Assembly: GCF_000513115.1 (NCBI RefSeq)
Contig: NZ_BAUU01000012.1
Coordinates: forward strand, 1 to 64,000
Length of the DNA stretch: 64,000 nt
DNA from: Halalkalibacter hemicellulosilyticusJCM 9152
GTDB lineage: Bacteria; Bacillota; Bacilli; Bacillales; Bacillaceae_D
Reading direction: 5' to 3'
Position numbers and translations under genes: made by a program. The first letter of the stretch is position 1; every line of letters starts with the position of its first letter. Below the pieces are notes generated by a model. That model saw only the letters and a program-made list of their open reading frames with translations. It searched no databases and was not told where the DNA came from. This document shows positions 48,965-58,724 of this stretch, in pieces.

Positions 48965-49902
48965 TGATAATGAACCTTCCTTTCACCTAATTTAAATTGA
49001 ACAAATGTCAGAACGAGAATAATCACAAATAAAATGAACGCTTGTGCGCTTGCTGTGCCATATTGATAATTCATAAATGCATTTTGGTAAATGGAATACA
49101 CAATTAAATTCGTTTCATTTTGCGGCCCACCTCGAGTTAATAAATCAATTTGGCCGAATGTTTGAAAGGCGTTAATCAGTGTAACCGTTACAACGAAAAA
49201 TAATGTCGGTGATAGCATTGGTAGCGTAATGCGTCGCAGCTTATAAAAATAGCTTGCACCATCAATGTTGGCACTTTCATATAAATACGAATCAATTGAT
49301 TGTAAGCCACCTAATAGAATTAAAAACGTAAAGCCAACATTCATCCAAATCGTTGATATGGAAACGGAAATGAGTGCCCATTGGGGATCTGTTAACCAAC
49401 CAATAGCACTAATACCAACTACACTTATCATTTGATTAAGCCAACCAATGGTAGGATGAAAGAGAAACAACCAAAAAACAGATGCTGCTGCAACTGATAT
49501 TCCCATGGTTGACGAAAAAACCGTTCGGAAAATCCCAATTCCTTTTAGTTTTTCGTTCGCAATAATCGCTAAAAATAACCCTAAAAGCACCGTACCCGGA
49601 ACGATATATAAAACAAATAAAAAAGTAGACATTAAACTCTTCTGAAATATAGGGGAAGTGAAAATAGCTATAAAATTATCAAGACCAACAAATACAGTCG
49701 GATTTCCACTATTATCTGTTAAAAAAAAGCTTAAATAGATCGTTCTCCCTAGTGGATAAAATAAAAACAACCCAAACAAAACAATAGATGGCAGTAGAAA
49801 TAGCATACCTTTAAAAAACTGCATCCACTTTCCTTTTCGTTTTGCATTTGCAATGGCTGTATCATCAATGATTGATTGTTGATTTACGATCACTTCATTC
49901 AT
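48961..49902 (-). CDS. ugpA: ABC importer permease (UgpA-like)
   Basis: 313-residue permease with an N-terminal extension and six helices (FKGMLFLLPSIVLFGLFLFY, GLFLAIIANEKLKGIGIF). The EAA loop reads YESANIDGASYFYKLRRITL. It overlaps both ugpC upstream and ugpE downstream by four bases. With UgpE it forms the channel of the glycerol-3-phosphate-type importer. Confidence 0.88.
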   Translation of the reverse strand: MNEVIVNQQSIIDDTAIANAKRKGKWMQFFKGMLFLLPSIVLFGLFLFYPLGRTIYLSFFLTDNSGNPTVFVGLDNFIAIFTSPIFQKSLMSTFLFVLYIVPGTVLLGLFLAIIANEKLKGIGIFRTVFSSTMGISVAAASVFWLFLFHPTIGWLNQMISVVGISAIGWLTDPQWALISVSISTIWMNVGFTFLILLGGLQSIDSYLYESANIDGASYFYKLRRITLPMLSPTLFFVVTVTLINAFQTFGQIDLLTRGGPQNETNLIVYSIYQNAFMNYQYGTASAQAFILFVIILVLTFVQFKLGERKVHYQ

Positions 49903-51017
49903 ATTGCAACAACCTCTTTTGTTTCACCAACCGTAGCTGCTTTAACGAGCTGACCTGTTTCTTTATCAAAAAAGCATAATGAATCGATTGATAACTGAAT
50001 TGGGATCTTATCTCCCATTTGAATTCGCCATTGTCCAAGCCATTTGGCAGTCCATACCTCTTGTCCAATTTCAAAAGAGAGTAATGTTTCATTCCCTAAT
50101 TGTTCAACATTTATAACGTCAATTAAATGAGTAATTTGTTCCTGATTGCCATGAGTAATATGCTCAGCACGAATTCCGACCATGTATTCTCTATCCCTCG
50201 ATAAGCTAGTTATATTTATTGAGTTAGCAGGAATTTTCAGTTCACCTTCAACTAGCAAATTGCTACCACTTTCATCGAATAACGCTCTACCCATGTTCAT
50301 CTTAGGAGAACCAATAAATGAGGCAACAAATGTATTGGCAGGTTCATTGTATAACGTGATCGGCTCACCTAACTGTTGAATATGACCATCATTCAACACC
50401 ATAATTCGATCTCCCATTGTCATCGCTTCTACTTGATCATGAGTGACATATATCATCGTTAACCCTAGTTTCTTTTGTAAACGACGAATTTCCATTCTCA
50501 TATGAGATCGTAACTTTGCATCTAGATTAGACAAAGGTTCATCCATTAAACAAAGAGGCGCTTCGCTCACTACGGACCGAGCCAATGCTACCCGTTGTCG
50601 TTGACCACCTGACAATTCTTTCGGTTTTCTTTTTAAGAGTTCCGTTAATCCCATCATTTCAGCCGTTTCAAGTAGGCGACGCTTCTGTTCTTGCTTATGT
50701 ACTTTTTTTGCATGAAGCCCGAACAATATGTTTTGTTCGACCGTTAAATGGGGATATAATGCATAATTTTGAAATACCATCGATAAATGACGATCTTTAG
50801 GAGGTAAATGATTGACGACTTTATCATTGATTAAGAGTTTCCCATCCGTAATCTCTTCCAAACCCGCTATCATTCGCAGTAACGTACTTTTCCCAGAACC
50901 AGAAGGACCAACTAAGACAAAAAACTCGCCCTTTTTGATCATTAAGTGAATTTCTTTTAAAACATGAGACTGTTTGTCATACGATTTTGAAACATTTATT
51001 AACTCAACTTGATTCAT
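49899..51017 (-). CDS. ugpC: ABC importer ATPase (UgpC/MsmK-like)
   Basis: 372-residue ATPase of the sugar/glycerol-3-phosphate class. Walker A is GPSGSGKSTL, signature LSGGQRQRVALARS, Walker B LCLMDEPLSNLDA and H-loop YVTHDQVEAMTM. The C-terminal ~130 residues are an OB-like regulatory domain (MVGIRAEHI, VDVINVEQLGNETLLSFEI). It is the first gene of the operon; GAGGCG lies before ATG 51017. Pho-box-like repeats stand 55-80 bp upstream. Confidence 0.9.
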   Translation of the reverse strand: MNQVELINVSKSYDKQSHVLKEIHLMIKKGEFFVLVGPSGSGKSTLLRMIAGLEEITDGKLLINDKVVNHLPPKDRHLSMVFQNYALYPHLTVEQNILFGLHAKKVHKQEQKRRLLETAEMMGLTELLKRKPKELSGGQRQRVALARSVVSEAPLCLMDEPLSNLDAKLRSHMRMEIRRLQKKLGLTMIYVTHDQVEAMTMGDRIMVLNDGHIQQLGEPITLYNEPANTFVASFIGSPKMNMGRALFDESGSNLLVEGELKIPANSINITSLSRDREYMVGIRAEHITHGNQEQITHLIDVINVEQLGNETLLSFEIGQEVWTAKWLGQWRIQMGDKIPIQLSIDSLCFFDKETGQLVKAATVGETKEVVAI

Positions 51018-51071
51018 GTAATCGCCTCCTCATCTGTATTAAATCATAGAAAATATGACGAAATTAATGAT

Positions 51072-51099
51072 TTAACAGATTTTATACAAAAAATATACA
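51072..51099 (+). promoter_or_regulatory. Pho-box-like direct repeats upstream of ugp operon
   Basis: On the plus strand TTAACA (51072-51077), TATACA (51083-51088) and TATACA (51094-51099) follow one another at an exact 11-bp period, and TTTACA lies at 51113-51118 out of phase. PhoP of bacilli binds TTAACA-like hexamers spaced by about 5 bp. The orientation is opposite to the operon. Confidence 0.4.
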
Positions 51100-51173
51100 A
51101 TGCATTAATTAATTTACAATTCCTATCATCTATGTAGTCATCATGTATGGCTTGTTTCACCTATGCTGTGGAA

Positions 51174-51208
51174 TAAAAAAAGAGTAGAATCCTTAGTGGA
51201 TTCTACTC
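51174..51208 (-). terminator. Terminator of the FAD oxidoreductase gene
   Basis: On the minus strand GAGTAGAATCC pairs with GGATTCTACTC around ACTAA and is followed by T7. Confidence 0.88.
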
Positions 51209-51220
51209 GAAATCAATCTA

Positions 51221-51787
51221 TTATGCTTTTAATACATCATGGTCAACATAACGCTCACCATTTAATTCACTAATAACATTAATCGCTACCTTCGCACCAT
51301 CACCTGCCGTAATAATCGTGTGTACACTTTGGTCTGCAACAGTTCCAGCAGCCCATATACGTTCTTTCTTCGTTTTACCTGAGGCATCAACATCGACAAC
51401 TTGTTTAATACGAGGCTCCGAGCCCTCTTTTGTGGCAATTCCACTCTTTTCAGCTAGTTGTGCAATAGCTCCAGTTGCTAGAATCACATGCTTTGTTAAG
51501 TATGTACCATTTGCCGTTTCCAGCACATATTCATCAGCTTGCTCAGAAATTGATAATACTTCCTCTTCCTTCAAGTCAGCCCCAAATTTTGTCGCTTGTT
51601 CCTTTCCTAATTCTAAAAGTTTAGGGCCTTCAATACCATCTACGCCATAATGATTCTCTACCCATGCTCTCGCTGTCATACTTTTACCATGATCTAACAA
51701 TAATGTTTTCTTTCCGGCCTTCGCTGCAAACAGAGCCGCGCTTGCACCAGCTGGACCTGCACCAATAATCGCAATTTCATAAGACAT
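51221..51787 (-). CDS. Short thioredoxin-reductase-like FAD protein
   Basis: 188 residues, about two thirds of thioredoxin reductase. It has the FAD Rossmann motif IIGAGPAGASAALFAAKAG, the glycine-rich VILATGAIAQ and the late FAD motif IWAAGTVADQSVHTIITAGD. The NADPH-binding domain and the redox CxxC pair are missing, so it cannot work as a thioredoxin reductase by itself. Similar short forms exist in bacilli with unknown electron partners. GGAGTGA precedes ATG 51787, and a strong terminator follows, so it is a single-gene unit. Confidence 0.75.
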   Translation of the reverse strand: MSYEIAIIGAGPAGASAALFAAKAGKKTLLLDHGKSMTARAWVENHYGVDGIEGPKLLELGKEQATKFGADLKEEEVLSISEQADEYVLETANGTYLTKHVILATGAIAQLAEKSGIATKEGSEPRIKQVVDVDASGKTKKERIWAAGTVADQSVHTIITAGDGAKVAINVISELNGERYVDHDVLKA

Positions 51788-51881
51788 CCAATCACTCCTT
51801 CTTAAAAGTTAACCCTATTTTACCTAATGTTGGAGAAATAATAAAAGGTTATGCTTATGAATACGATTTTTTTAATTTCTT

Positions 51882-52670
51882 TTAAAAATCAGCTTGGTGA
51901 TAGCTTTCTAATCGATTAAATGTTACGATAGCAACCATCAACAGGATCGCAATCAAAATAACACTACTAAGACTAACGAACCATAAGTTGGACGAAGATG
52001 TTTCATTGATAAGTAACATCGCTTCATTGCTTATATTTCCAGGGCTCCATTCCATATATTTCGGAAGCAATGTACTTAAAATACCCATTGTTCCTAACAG
52101 AATGACACTAACACCGGCAATGCCTCCAGCTTGTTTTAATACAGTACTTACAAATGTCGTAGTAGCAATGACGATAAGTACCCATACACTATATATCATG
52201 AAGCTAGAGATCATTGCTTGAAACGTGATCGTTGAAAATAATAAATTCGTATAATACCAGCTCAGAGCATAGCCGAAAAAGAGTGAAACAATTAGTAGAA
52301 ACGACTGTGCAGCAAACTTACTCATAATATACTGAATCGAATAAACGGGTCTAGCCATAATTAATGTTAACACACCACTTCTTCGTTCATGAGCGATCAT
52401 ACCCATCGACGCTAAAATAAATAGAAGAGTTCCTATCGTGCCATATTGCGACAATACACCACTTAATACTTCTTCACCTGTAGGTGTTGGAAGTTCGATG
52501 ACTGTACCTTCTGGTAGATTTCCTGCCATTTCAAGAATTTGTGGCATAAAATAAGTCGTAATCGGTTGTGAAATTCCTAGGATAATCAATGTAATGGGTA
52601 GCCATATCCATTTTCCGTTTTTCATGCTTTCAACCATTTCTTTTTTAAACAATATCCAAAATGTTCTCAT
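51882..52670 (-). CDS. yxlG: ABC-2 type permease YxlG
   Basis: 262 residues with six membrane helices, ABC-2 type (LLFILASMGMIAHERRSGVL, FMIYSVWVLIVIATTTFVST). It overlaps yxlF by four bases and is the last gene of the sigY operon. In B. subtilis this operon is linked to maintenance of the SP-beta prophage and to stress; its export substrate is unknown. Confidence 0.85.
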   Translation of the reverse strand: MRTFWILFKKEMVESMKNGKWIWLPITLIILGISQPITTYFMPQILEMAGNLPEGTVIELPTPTGEEVLSGVLSQYGTIGTLLFILASMGMIAHERRSGVLTLIMARPVYSIQYIMSKFAAQSFLLIVSLFFGYALSWYYTNLLFSTITFQAMISSFMIYSVWVLIVIATTTFVSTVLKQAGGIAGVSVILLGTMGILSTLLPKYMEWSPGNISNEAMLLINETSSSNLWFVSLSSVILIAILLMVAIVTFNRLESYHQADF

Positions 52671-53557
52671 TGTTCCATCACCTTCAAATATGCGTCTTCT
52701 AACGATTCCTTCACCAATTCATAGTGCGTAACAACCGCACCATTTTTCAAAAGAGCGGATAGTATATGACTCCCTTCTGTTTGGTGTTGAATATGAATAA
52801 AAGCCGTTGTGTCATCTACGATCCGATAATCGTTGCTGGTGCTTAATTGCTCCAGATGTTGCGCTACATTGCTTTCTACTGCAAGTTTAAGGTCCATTGA
52901 ATGCTCTTCCTGCAAATCATTTAATTTACCTTGCCACTTCAGCTGTCCTTCTTTTAATATGAAAATATCATCACAAACCTGTTCAGCATCATGAAGAATA
53001 TGTGTAGAAAAAAGAATCGTCATTTTCCCTTTTAATGATTGAATTAACTCTAAAACATCACGGCGTCCTTGTGGGTCTAATGCCGAAACAGGTTCATCTA
53101 AAATTAATAATTTAGGCTCATGAATGATAGCTTGAGCTAATCCAAGCCTCTGTCTCATCCCTCCTGAAAACCCTGCAATTTTCTTCTTTTTAGCAGATGT
53201 CAATCCAACAAATTCTAACACTTCTTCGATCTTATCTTGAAGTTCATTTTTGCGTATATTCGCTAATTGTCCTGACAACTGTAAAAACTCACTCGCATTC
53301 ATCCAATTAAAGAAGGAAGGATGCTGAGGTAAGAATCCAATTTCTGAACGCATGTCTCGTTTAGATAAATGAGAAAAGTTTATCTTACCAGACGTCGGTG
53401 TTAATAATCCTGCAAGCATTTGCAATGTCGTCGTTTTACCAGCTCCATTCGGTCCGAGCACCGCCACACAAGAACCTTTATCAATGGAAAAGGTTAATGG
53501 GTGAACAGCCGTATGCTCTTTATATCTCTTTGAGAGCTGCTTTACTTCAATAATCAT
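52667..53557 (-). CDS. yxlF: ABC transporter ATP-binding protein YxlF
   Basis: 296 residues. Walker A GPNGAGKTTTLQML, signature FSGGMRQRLGLAQA, Walker B LLILDEPVSALDP, H-loop STHILHDAEQV. The C-terminal ~80 residues are the regulatory tail common in ABC-2 exporters. GGAGTGAG precedes ATG 53557. It is partner to the YxlG permease downstream. Confidence 0.88.
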   Translation of the reverse strand: MIIEVKQLSKRYKEHTAVHPLTFSIDKGSCVAVLGPNGAGKTTTLQMLAGLLTPTSGKINFSHLSKRDMRSEIGFLPQHPSFFNWMNASEFLQLSGQLANIRKNELQDKIEEVLEFVGLTSAKKKKIAGFSGGMRQRLGLAQAIIHEPKLLILDEPVSALDPQGRRDVLELIQSLKGKMTILFSTHILHDAEQVCDDIFILKEGQLKWQGKLNDLQEEHSMDLKLAVESNVAQHLEQLSTSNDYRIVDDTTAFIHIQHQTEGSHILSALLKNGAVVTHYELVKESLEDAYLKVMEQ

Positions 53558-53568
53558 CTACTCACTCC

Positions 53569-53769
53569 TTAATTGTTATTTCGCCCAATAATAAAATATA
53601 ATATCGCTCCAATAGGATTCATTAATAGAATGAGCAAAGCCCACATCCATTTAGGACCATTGGTACTTTCTTGACGTATTAAACTAATCATTGCGATTAA
53701 AAATAAAATTCCTTGTAATACGAAAATTGGCACTAATAACATTAATAAATCCGAATCGATCGTATTCAT
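53569..53769 (-). CDS. yxlE: YxlE, PLDc_N-type membrane protein
   Basis: 66 residues. After MNTIDSD come two helices with the PLDc_N hallmark (FLIAMISLIRQESTNGPKWM, LLILLMNPIGAILYFIIG-RN). ATG 53769 after GAGGAGGG is used; the frame open to 53817 has no RBS. In B. subtilis YxlE is, with YxlC and YxlD, a negative regulator of SigY. Confidence 0.83.
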   Translation of the reverse strand: MNTIDSDLLMLLVPIFVLQGILFLIAMISLIRQESTNGPKWMWALLILLMNPIGAILYFIIGRNNN

Positions 53770-53770
53770 C

Positions 53771-53987
53771 TTATACCCTCCTCTTATTTTGCTTTCGGTC
53801 TTGCGGCCATCTAACAAACAGAAAATAAAATAACGTCGGCATAGGAAATTGAAGCAACCCCAAATACCCCAAAACCATTTGTAGCTCCCTCTTTTTGAGC
53901 ATCTCTAAAAAGAAAGATACTTTGAACAAGTAACGTAACAGCTAACAACATGATGATTCTCATATCCCATTGAGTGCCCTCAATCAT
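53771..53987 (-). CDS. yxlD: YxlD (frameshifted)
   Basis: About 71 residues when corrected. ATG 53987 overlaps the yxlC stop (ATGA). The frame reads IEGTQWDMRIIMLLAVTLLV, QSIFLFRDAQKEGATNGFGV and then breaks at the run of four G (plus-strand C 53858-53861). With three G it continues F-G-L-L-Q-F-P-M-P-T-L-F-Y-F-L-F-V-R-W and stops two bases before yxlE. That tail (phospholipase-D-N-like helix pair) matches YxlD. YxlC and YxlD together act as membrane anti-sigma factors for SigY in B. subtilis. The indel in a homopolymer is probably an error. Confidence 0.75.
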
Positions 53988-54307
53988 GCCGTCACCTTCT
54001 TTTTCTTTTTTCTTAAGTTTAGTAAGAAAAGAATAAGTGGTGCTCCCACTAATGTCACACATTGTATGATGATAAAGGCATGAAAGGACTGGTGAATAAC
54101 GGCGATTGTAGCGATCATGATGAATACGGAAGAAACAAGAAATAAATAAAACTCTTTCTTCATTGCACGTTGTTTTTCTTTTTGAGCTTGCTGTATCTGT
54201 TGTTCTAAATAGGCCGAATCGATCCATTCATCTCCAATTTGATCGAGCTTCTTCCAATCCGCCTTTAATGACTGTACCAAGTGACGATCTTTATCTTGTT
54301 CACTCAT
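53984..54307 (-). CDS. yxlC: YxlC, anti-sigma-Y factor subunit
   Basis: 107 residues: a charged cytoplasmic N-terminus (DWKKLDQIGDEWIDSAYLEQ, coiled QIQQAQKEKQRAMKK) followed by two helices (FYLFLVSSVFIMIATIAVIH, IIIQCVTLVGAPLILFLLNL) and a KKKKK tail. This matches DUF5345/YxlC, the anti-sigma protein that holds SigY at the membrane. It overlaps sigY by eight bases and yxlD by four. Confidence 0.82.
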   Translation of the reverse strand: MSEQDKDRHLVQSLKADWKKLDQIGDEWIDSAYLEQQIQQAQKEKQRAMKKEFYLFLVSSVFIMIATIAVIHQSFHAFIIIQCVTLVGAPLILFLLNLRKKKKKVTA

Positions 54308-54836
54308 TTCTATTCATCTCCTTTCGCACATTTTTAATGCCATAATGGACTCTAGACTTAACAGTACCAGCTTTTACATTTAACATTTCTCCAATTTCTT
54401 CATACGTATAGCCATAATAATAATGCAACAATATTGGCATTTTAATCGATGTTTCTAGTTGATTGAACTCGGCAAAGAAATCACTCCATTCCATTTGTAG
54501 TTGATCACTTTTCCACTTTAATTGCCTCGACAGGATCACCTTCATTTGTTTCATTAAATTGATATCACGCTTTTTCTTTCTTATTTTGTCAACATATAAA
54601 CGTGAGGCAATTGAAATAAGCCAAGTCGAAAACTTACTATCGCCACGAAATGTATGTAAACGAAGATACGCTTTTAACATTGTATCTTGACTTATATCAG
54701 CACTTATTTGCTCATCTAATGTCAATTTAAGTAAATAATTAAATAAATACGAATAATAGCGTTTATATAACATTGAAAAGGCCTCTTCTTCTCCTTGCAT
54801 TGCACGTTCAATGAGTATCCAATCATCTTCCTCCAT
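54300..54836 (-). CDS. sigY: ECF sigma factor SigY
   Basis: 178-residue extracytoplasmic-function sigma factor. Region 2 spans EAFSMLYKRYYSYLFNYLLK to FSTWLISIASRLYVDKIRKK, and region 4 contains YYYGYTYEEIGEMLNVKAGT with VKSRVHYGIKN. GGAGG precedes ATG 54836. The six-gene order sigY-yxlC-D-E-F-G equals that of B. subtilis, and a perfect sigma-Y promoter lies upstream, so the operon should be autoregulated. Confidence 0.92.
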   Translation of the reverse strand: MEEDDWILIERAMQGEEEAFSMLYKRYYSYLFNYLLKLTLDEQISADISQDTMLKAYLRLHTFRGDSKFSTWLISIASRLYVDKIRKKKRDINLMKQMKVILSRQLKWKSDQLQMEWSDFFAEFNQLETSIKMPILLHYYYGYTYEEIGEMLNVKAGTVKSRVHYGIKNVRKEMNRNE

Positions 54837-54868
54837 ACAAAGCCTCCTTATTATGTGGACAATATTGT

Positions 54869-54894
54869 GACGTTTGCGAATACATAATCGTTCA
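54869..54894 (-). promoter_or_regulatory. Sigma-Y autoregulated promoter
   Basis: On the minus strand TGAAC (54894-54890), a 17-bp spacer, and CGTC (54872-54869). This is the published sigma-Y consensus TGAAC-N17-CGTC, 33 bp before the sigY start. Confidence 0.8.
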
Positions 54895-54961
54895 AAAAAT
54901 CTAAAAAAAATTTTAATTTTTTTTTACGTTGTCTATAAGCGTTGTCATTACTACCTTTCAT

Positions 54962-55009
54962 ATAAAAAAGGTGTTTGATAAGGTTATATGTAACCTTATC
55001 AAACACCTT
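54962..55009 (-). terminator. Terminator of cysJI
   Basis: AAGGTGTTTGATAAGGTT and AACCTTATCAAACACCTT are perfect 18-bp arms; T6 follows on the minus strand. It is among the strongest terminators of the window. Confidence 0.9.
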
Positions 55010-55021
55010 CACAAAATGCAT

Positions 55022-56740
55022 CTATTCATGGAAATTCGTGCCGTCTGTTGTTGCCTTAATCACACCCGTACGAATAACGAAATCACCAAAATGTTCTCCA
55101 TCTTCTCTCTCTTTCGCATATCGTGGAAGCAATTGCTTCAATTCAGACAGAATGTCTTCTTCACCAATATTTTCACGATACAGCTTACTTAAGCGACTCC
55201 CATCATGGGCCGCACCTAAATACATATTGTATTTACCCGGTGCTTTTCCGATGAAACCAATTTCAGCGAGTGTTGGTCGAGCACAGCTGTTAGGACAGCC
55301 AGTCATTCGAATCGTAATTTCCTTATCACGTAAACCAGCTTCATCTACAATCGCATCCATTTTATCAATAAGTGTTGGTAAATAGCGCTCTGCTTCAGCC
55401 ATCGCAAGTCCACAGGTTGGTAACGATACACAGGCAAGTGAACTACGACGTAATGCTGAATAAGGAGAACCATCCGTTAAATGATATTTTTCAATAATCT
55501 CATTTATTTGCTTTTTCTTCTGACTCGTGACATTCGCAATGACTAGATTTTGATTGGCCGTTAATCTAAAATCACCTGAATGGATCTTAGCAATCTCTCT
55601 TAACGCTGTCATAAGCTTATAATCGTCAGTATCAACTATACGACCACCTTGGACAAATAAGGTATAGTGCCATCTACGTTGAACACCTTTTTCCCAACCA
55701 TAACGATCACCATTATGATCAAAGTGGAAGTCGCGCGCGTCCTCAAGCTTCCAACCGAGACGACTTTCTAGCTCTTCGACGACATTCTCTAACCCTAAAC
55801 GATCAACCGTGTACTTAAACCGAGCATTTTTACGAACAGAACGGTTACCATAATCGCGTTGTATCGTAATAATTTTCTCAGCGACATCTACCATTTGCTC
55901 TGGCTTACAAAAGCCAATCACCTTTCCAAGCTGAGGGTAAGTCGCTGTGTCACCATGCGTCATCCCCATACCGCCACCAATAGCTACATTAAATCCAACA
56001 AGCTTGTCGTTTTCAATAATGGCAATATAACCAATATCTTGAGAGAAAACATCTATATCATTAGATGGTGGAACGGCGATACCAATTTTAAATTTTCGAG
56101 GCAAGTATAATGGACCGTACATTGGTTCAACTTCTTCGACCTCAGGGGTACTCGCTACTTTCTCCTCATCTAACCAAAGCTCATGATAGGCTTTTGTACG
56201 TGGCAATAGGTCATCACTTAGTTTTTTAGACCATTCAAAAACCTCAGCATGAACAGCAGATTGATATGGGTTTGGATTACACATCACATTACGGTTTACA
56301 TCCCCACAGGCTGCAATCGTATCAAGCATCGAAGCATGAATCTCTTGAATCGTTTTCTTCATATTCCACTTTAAAATGCCATGCATTTGAAAAGCTTGAC
56401 GAGTCGTTAGCTTCAACGTTCCATTACCATATTTTTGAGCTAATTCATCCATTACGAGCCATTGTTCAGGTGTCGATACGCCACCTGGTGTACGAACTCT
56501 AAGCATAAATTGATAAGCTGGTTCTAATTTTTGTTTTTGCCTTTCATTACGTAAATCACGATTATCTTGAAGATAACTTCCATGAAATTTCATAAGACGA
56601 TTATCATCATCAGGAATACCTGAACTAATTTGATCTAGCATTGATTCCTCTAATGATCCACGTAAATAATTACTTTCTTCTTTTATTCGTTCAACATCAC
56701 TAGGTGAACCTTCAGGTGCTGTTAACTTTTGATTAGCCAT
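55022..56740 (-). CDS. cysI: Sulfite reductase [NADPH] hemoprotein beta subunit
   Basis: Reduces sulfite to sulfide with six electrons at a coupled sirohaem-[4Fe-4S] centre, in cysteine synthesis. 572 residues, usual length. The cluster ligands are in [17 protein letters not shown] and [17 protein letters not shown]. Other blocks: [15 protein letters not shown] and [16 protein letters not shown]. It follows cysJ by 26 bp on the same strand and shares its promoter and terminator. Confidence 0.95.
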   Translation of the reverse strand: MANQKLTAPEGSPSDVERIKEESNYLRGSLEESMLDQISSGIPDDDNRLMKFHGSYLQDNRDLRNERQKQKLEPAYQFMLRVRTPGGVSTPEQWLVMDELAQKYGNGTLKLTTRQAFQMHGILKWNMKKTIQEIHASMLDTIAACGDVNRNVMCNPNPYQSAVHAEVFEWSKKLSDDLLPRTKAYHELWLDEEKVASTPEVEEVEPMYGPLYLPRKFKIGIAVPPSNDIDVFSQDIGYIAIIENDKLVGFNVAIGGGMGMTHGDTATYPQLGKVIGFCKPEQMVDVAEKIITIQRDYGNRSVRKNARFKYTVDRLGLENVVEELESRLGWKLEDARDFHFDHNGDRYGWEKGVQRRWHYTLFVQGGRIVDTDDYKLMTALREIAKIHSGDFRLTANQNLVIANVTSQKKKQINEIIEKYHLTDGSPYSALRRSSLACVSLPTCGLAMAEAERYLPTLIDKMDAIVDEAGLRDKEITIRMTGCPNSCARPTLAEIGFIGKAPGKYNMYLGAAHDGSRLSKLYRENIGEEDILSELKQLLPRYAKEREDGEHFGDFVIRTGVIKATTDGTNFHE

Positions 56741-56766
56741 GTTGCATTACTCCTTCCACTCTTAAA

Positions 56767-58608
56767 TCAATAAACATCTCGTTGATAACGTTTTTGTTGC
56801 TGCATTTCTGAAAGGTATTGTTCTGCTTGTTCACGGTTCATCTGTCCTTCTTGTTCAATAATAGTAATCAACGTTTCGTGAACATCATGTGCCATATGCT
56901 TCTCATCACCACAAATGTAAATAACAGCACCTTCTTGAATCCATGTATACAATTCCTTACTTTGTTCACGCATACGATGCTGAACATACACTTTTTCATC
57001 AGAGTCACGAGAAAAAGCAACATCCATCTTCGTTAAAACTCCATCCTTTAACCATTGTTGCCACTCCGTTTGATATAAGAAATCTGTCATAAAGTGTTGA
57101 TCACCGAAGAAGAGCCAAGATTTCCCTTCAGCTTCCGTTTCTTCACGCTCCTGCATAAAAGCTCTAAACGGTGCAATTCCTGTTCCTGGACCAACCATAA
57201 TAATCGGTGTATCTGGATGCTCAGGAAGTTTGAAGTTAGGATTCTTTTGAATATAGATCGGAATAGTATCACCTGATTCTAGACGTTCAGCACAAAGAGT
57301 AGAGCAAACACCTTTGCGCTTTCGACCATGAGACTCATAACGCACAGTTCCAATCGTTAAATGTACTTCTTCTTCATTTGCCGCATAACTACTCGCAATT
57401 GAATACAATCGACCAGGCATCTTGCGAAGAATCGCAATAAATTCTTGAGCTGATACACCCCAAGGTCCAAAATCACGAACAAGATCTAATAAATCACGTC
57501 CATTTATATACTCTTTTAATTCCGCTTCTTTTCCAGCCGAGAGTAGCTCACGTAAGGCATCATGATTCGACAGCTTTAACGCCTGCTCTAATAATGGCTT
57601 AGTCAAGACAGTAATTTCAAAATGCTTCGTAAGAGCTTCTTCTAATGACAGAACATCTCCTTGTTTGTTAACTGTCACTATTTCTTCTGAATCCCAGTTT
57701 AATTCTTTCAATAGTAACTGAACTAACTCTGGATCATTTTCAGGATAAATCCCTAACGCATCACCCGGTTCATATGTAAGACCTGAACCTTCTAATAATA
57801 ATTCAAGATGACGTGTCTCCTTATTTGAACCACGCCCGTTCAAATTTAAATTTTCTAATACTTCTGCTTGAAATGGATTCGTTCGAGAATACTCACTTTC
57901 ACCAGAGGAAGCAGTCGGCATTTCTGCTAGTACTTCTGTTGATTGTGCCACTCCTTCATTTAATCCATTAAGAACACCTTCAATCCATTCTGCCGCAGGT
58001 TCATCAAAGTCTAAGTCACAGTCTACACGAGGGTATAAACGCGTACCTCCTAGCTCTTCTAATCGTTGATCGAATTCCTTACCTGTTTGACAGAAGAATT
58101 CATATGAACTATCGCCAAGAGATAAGACTGAGTAGCGAAGAGAGTCTACTTTTGGTGCGCGCTTTCCATGAAGAAACTCATGGAACGTTAAAGCATTATC
58201 CGGTGGATCACCTTCACCATGTGTACTCACAAGAATGAGTAAGTTTTCAACCTTTTTTAAATTTTTCGGCTTAAAGTCACTCATAGAAAGAACGGTACAA
58301 TTAAACCCTTTTGAATCTAACATCTTTCCTGCTTGTTCAGCAAGACCTTGCGCATTACCAGTTTGTGATCCAAATAAGATCGTCACATCCTTAGAAATCA
58401 CTTGTTCCACAACTGGTGTAACATTAGTAGCTGTAGTATTTCCAGTAGATTGGTTTTCCGTTACTGATACAGGTGCTGAAGCTGCTTGTGTAGCAGCTAA
58501 GTATCCCGTTAACCAAATTTTCTGTGATTCTGTTAATGTTGGTAAGAGCTTATTTAATTGCTCTACCTGTTCTTCATTAAACGGACTGTTCAAAACATGA
58601 AGTTGCAA
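56767..58608 (-). CDS. cysJ: Sulfite reductase [NADPH] flavoprotein alpha subunit
   Basis: Passes electrons from NADPH through FAD and FMN to CysI. A TTG start at 58608 after GAGGTGG gives MQLHVLNSPFNEEQVEQLNK, which parallels the B. subtilis N-terminus; the longer frame is rejected. Domains in order: flavodoxin-like FMN domain (TILFGSQTGNAQGLAEQAGK, STHGEGDPPDN), connecting/FAD domain (GRLYSIASSY, RKRKGVCSTLCAERL) and NADPH domain (MVGPGTGIAPFRAFMQERE, YICGDEKHMAHDV). Closing tyrosine is present (RYQRDVY). Confidence 0.95.
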   Translation of the reverse strand: MQLHVLNSPFNEEQVEQLNKLLPTLTESQKIWLTGYLAATQAASAPVSVTENQSTGNTTATNVTPVVEQVISKDVTILFGSQTGNAQGLAEQAGKMLDSKGFNCTVLSMSDFKPKNLKKVENLLILVSTHGEGDPPDNALTFHEFLHGKRAPKVDSLRYSVLSLGDSSYEFFCQTGKEFDQRLEELGGTRLYPRVDCDLDFDEPAAEWIEGVLNGLNEGVAQSTEVLAEMPTASSGESEYSRTNPFQAEVLENLNLNGRGSNKETRHLELLLEGSGLTYEPGDALGIYPENDPELVQLLLKELNWDSEEIVTVNKQGDVLSLEEALTKHFEITVLTKPLLEQALKLSNHDALRELLSAGKEAELKEYINGRDLLDLVRDFGPWGVSAQEFIAILRKMPGRLYSIASSYAANEEEVHLTIGTVRYESHGRKRKGVCSTLCAERLESGDTIPIYIQKNPNFKLPEHPDTPIIMVGPGTGIAPFRAFMQEREETEAEGKSWLFFGDQHFMTDFLYQTEWQQWLKDGVLTKMDVAFSRDSDEKVYVQHRMREQSKELYTWIQEGAVIYICGDEKHMAHDVHETLITIIEQEGQMNREQAEQYLSEMQQQKRYQRDVY

Positions 58609-58724
58609 CAAATTCCACCTCACAATTAAATATAAACTAATCTTACTTGATTTTATGTAATAGGACTAGTTTTGACATAAAAATCATTCATTATTTCGGT
58701 TATAATTAAAAAATGATTACTATA

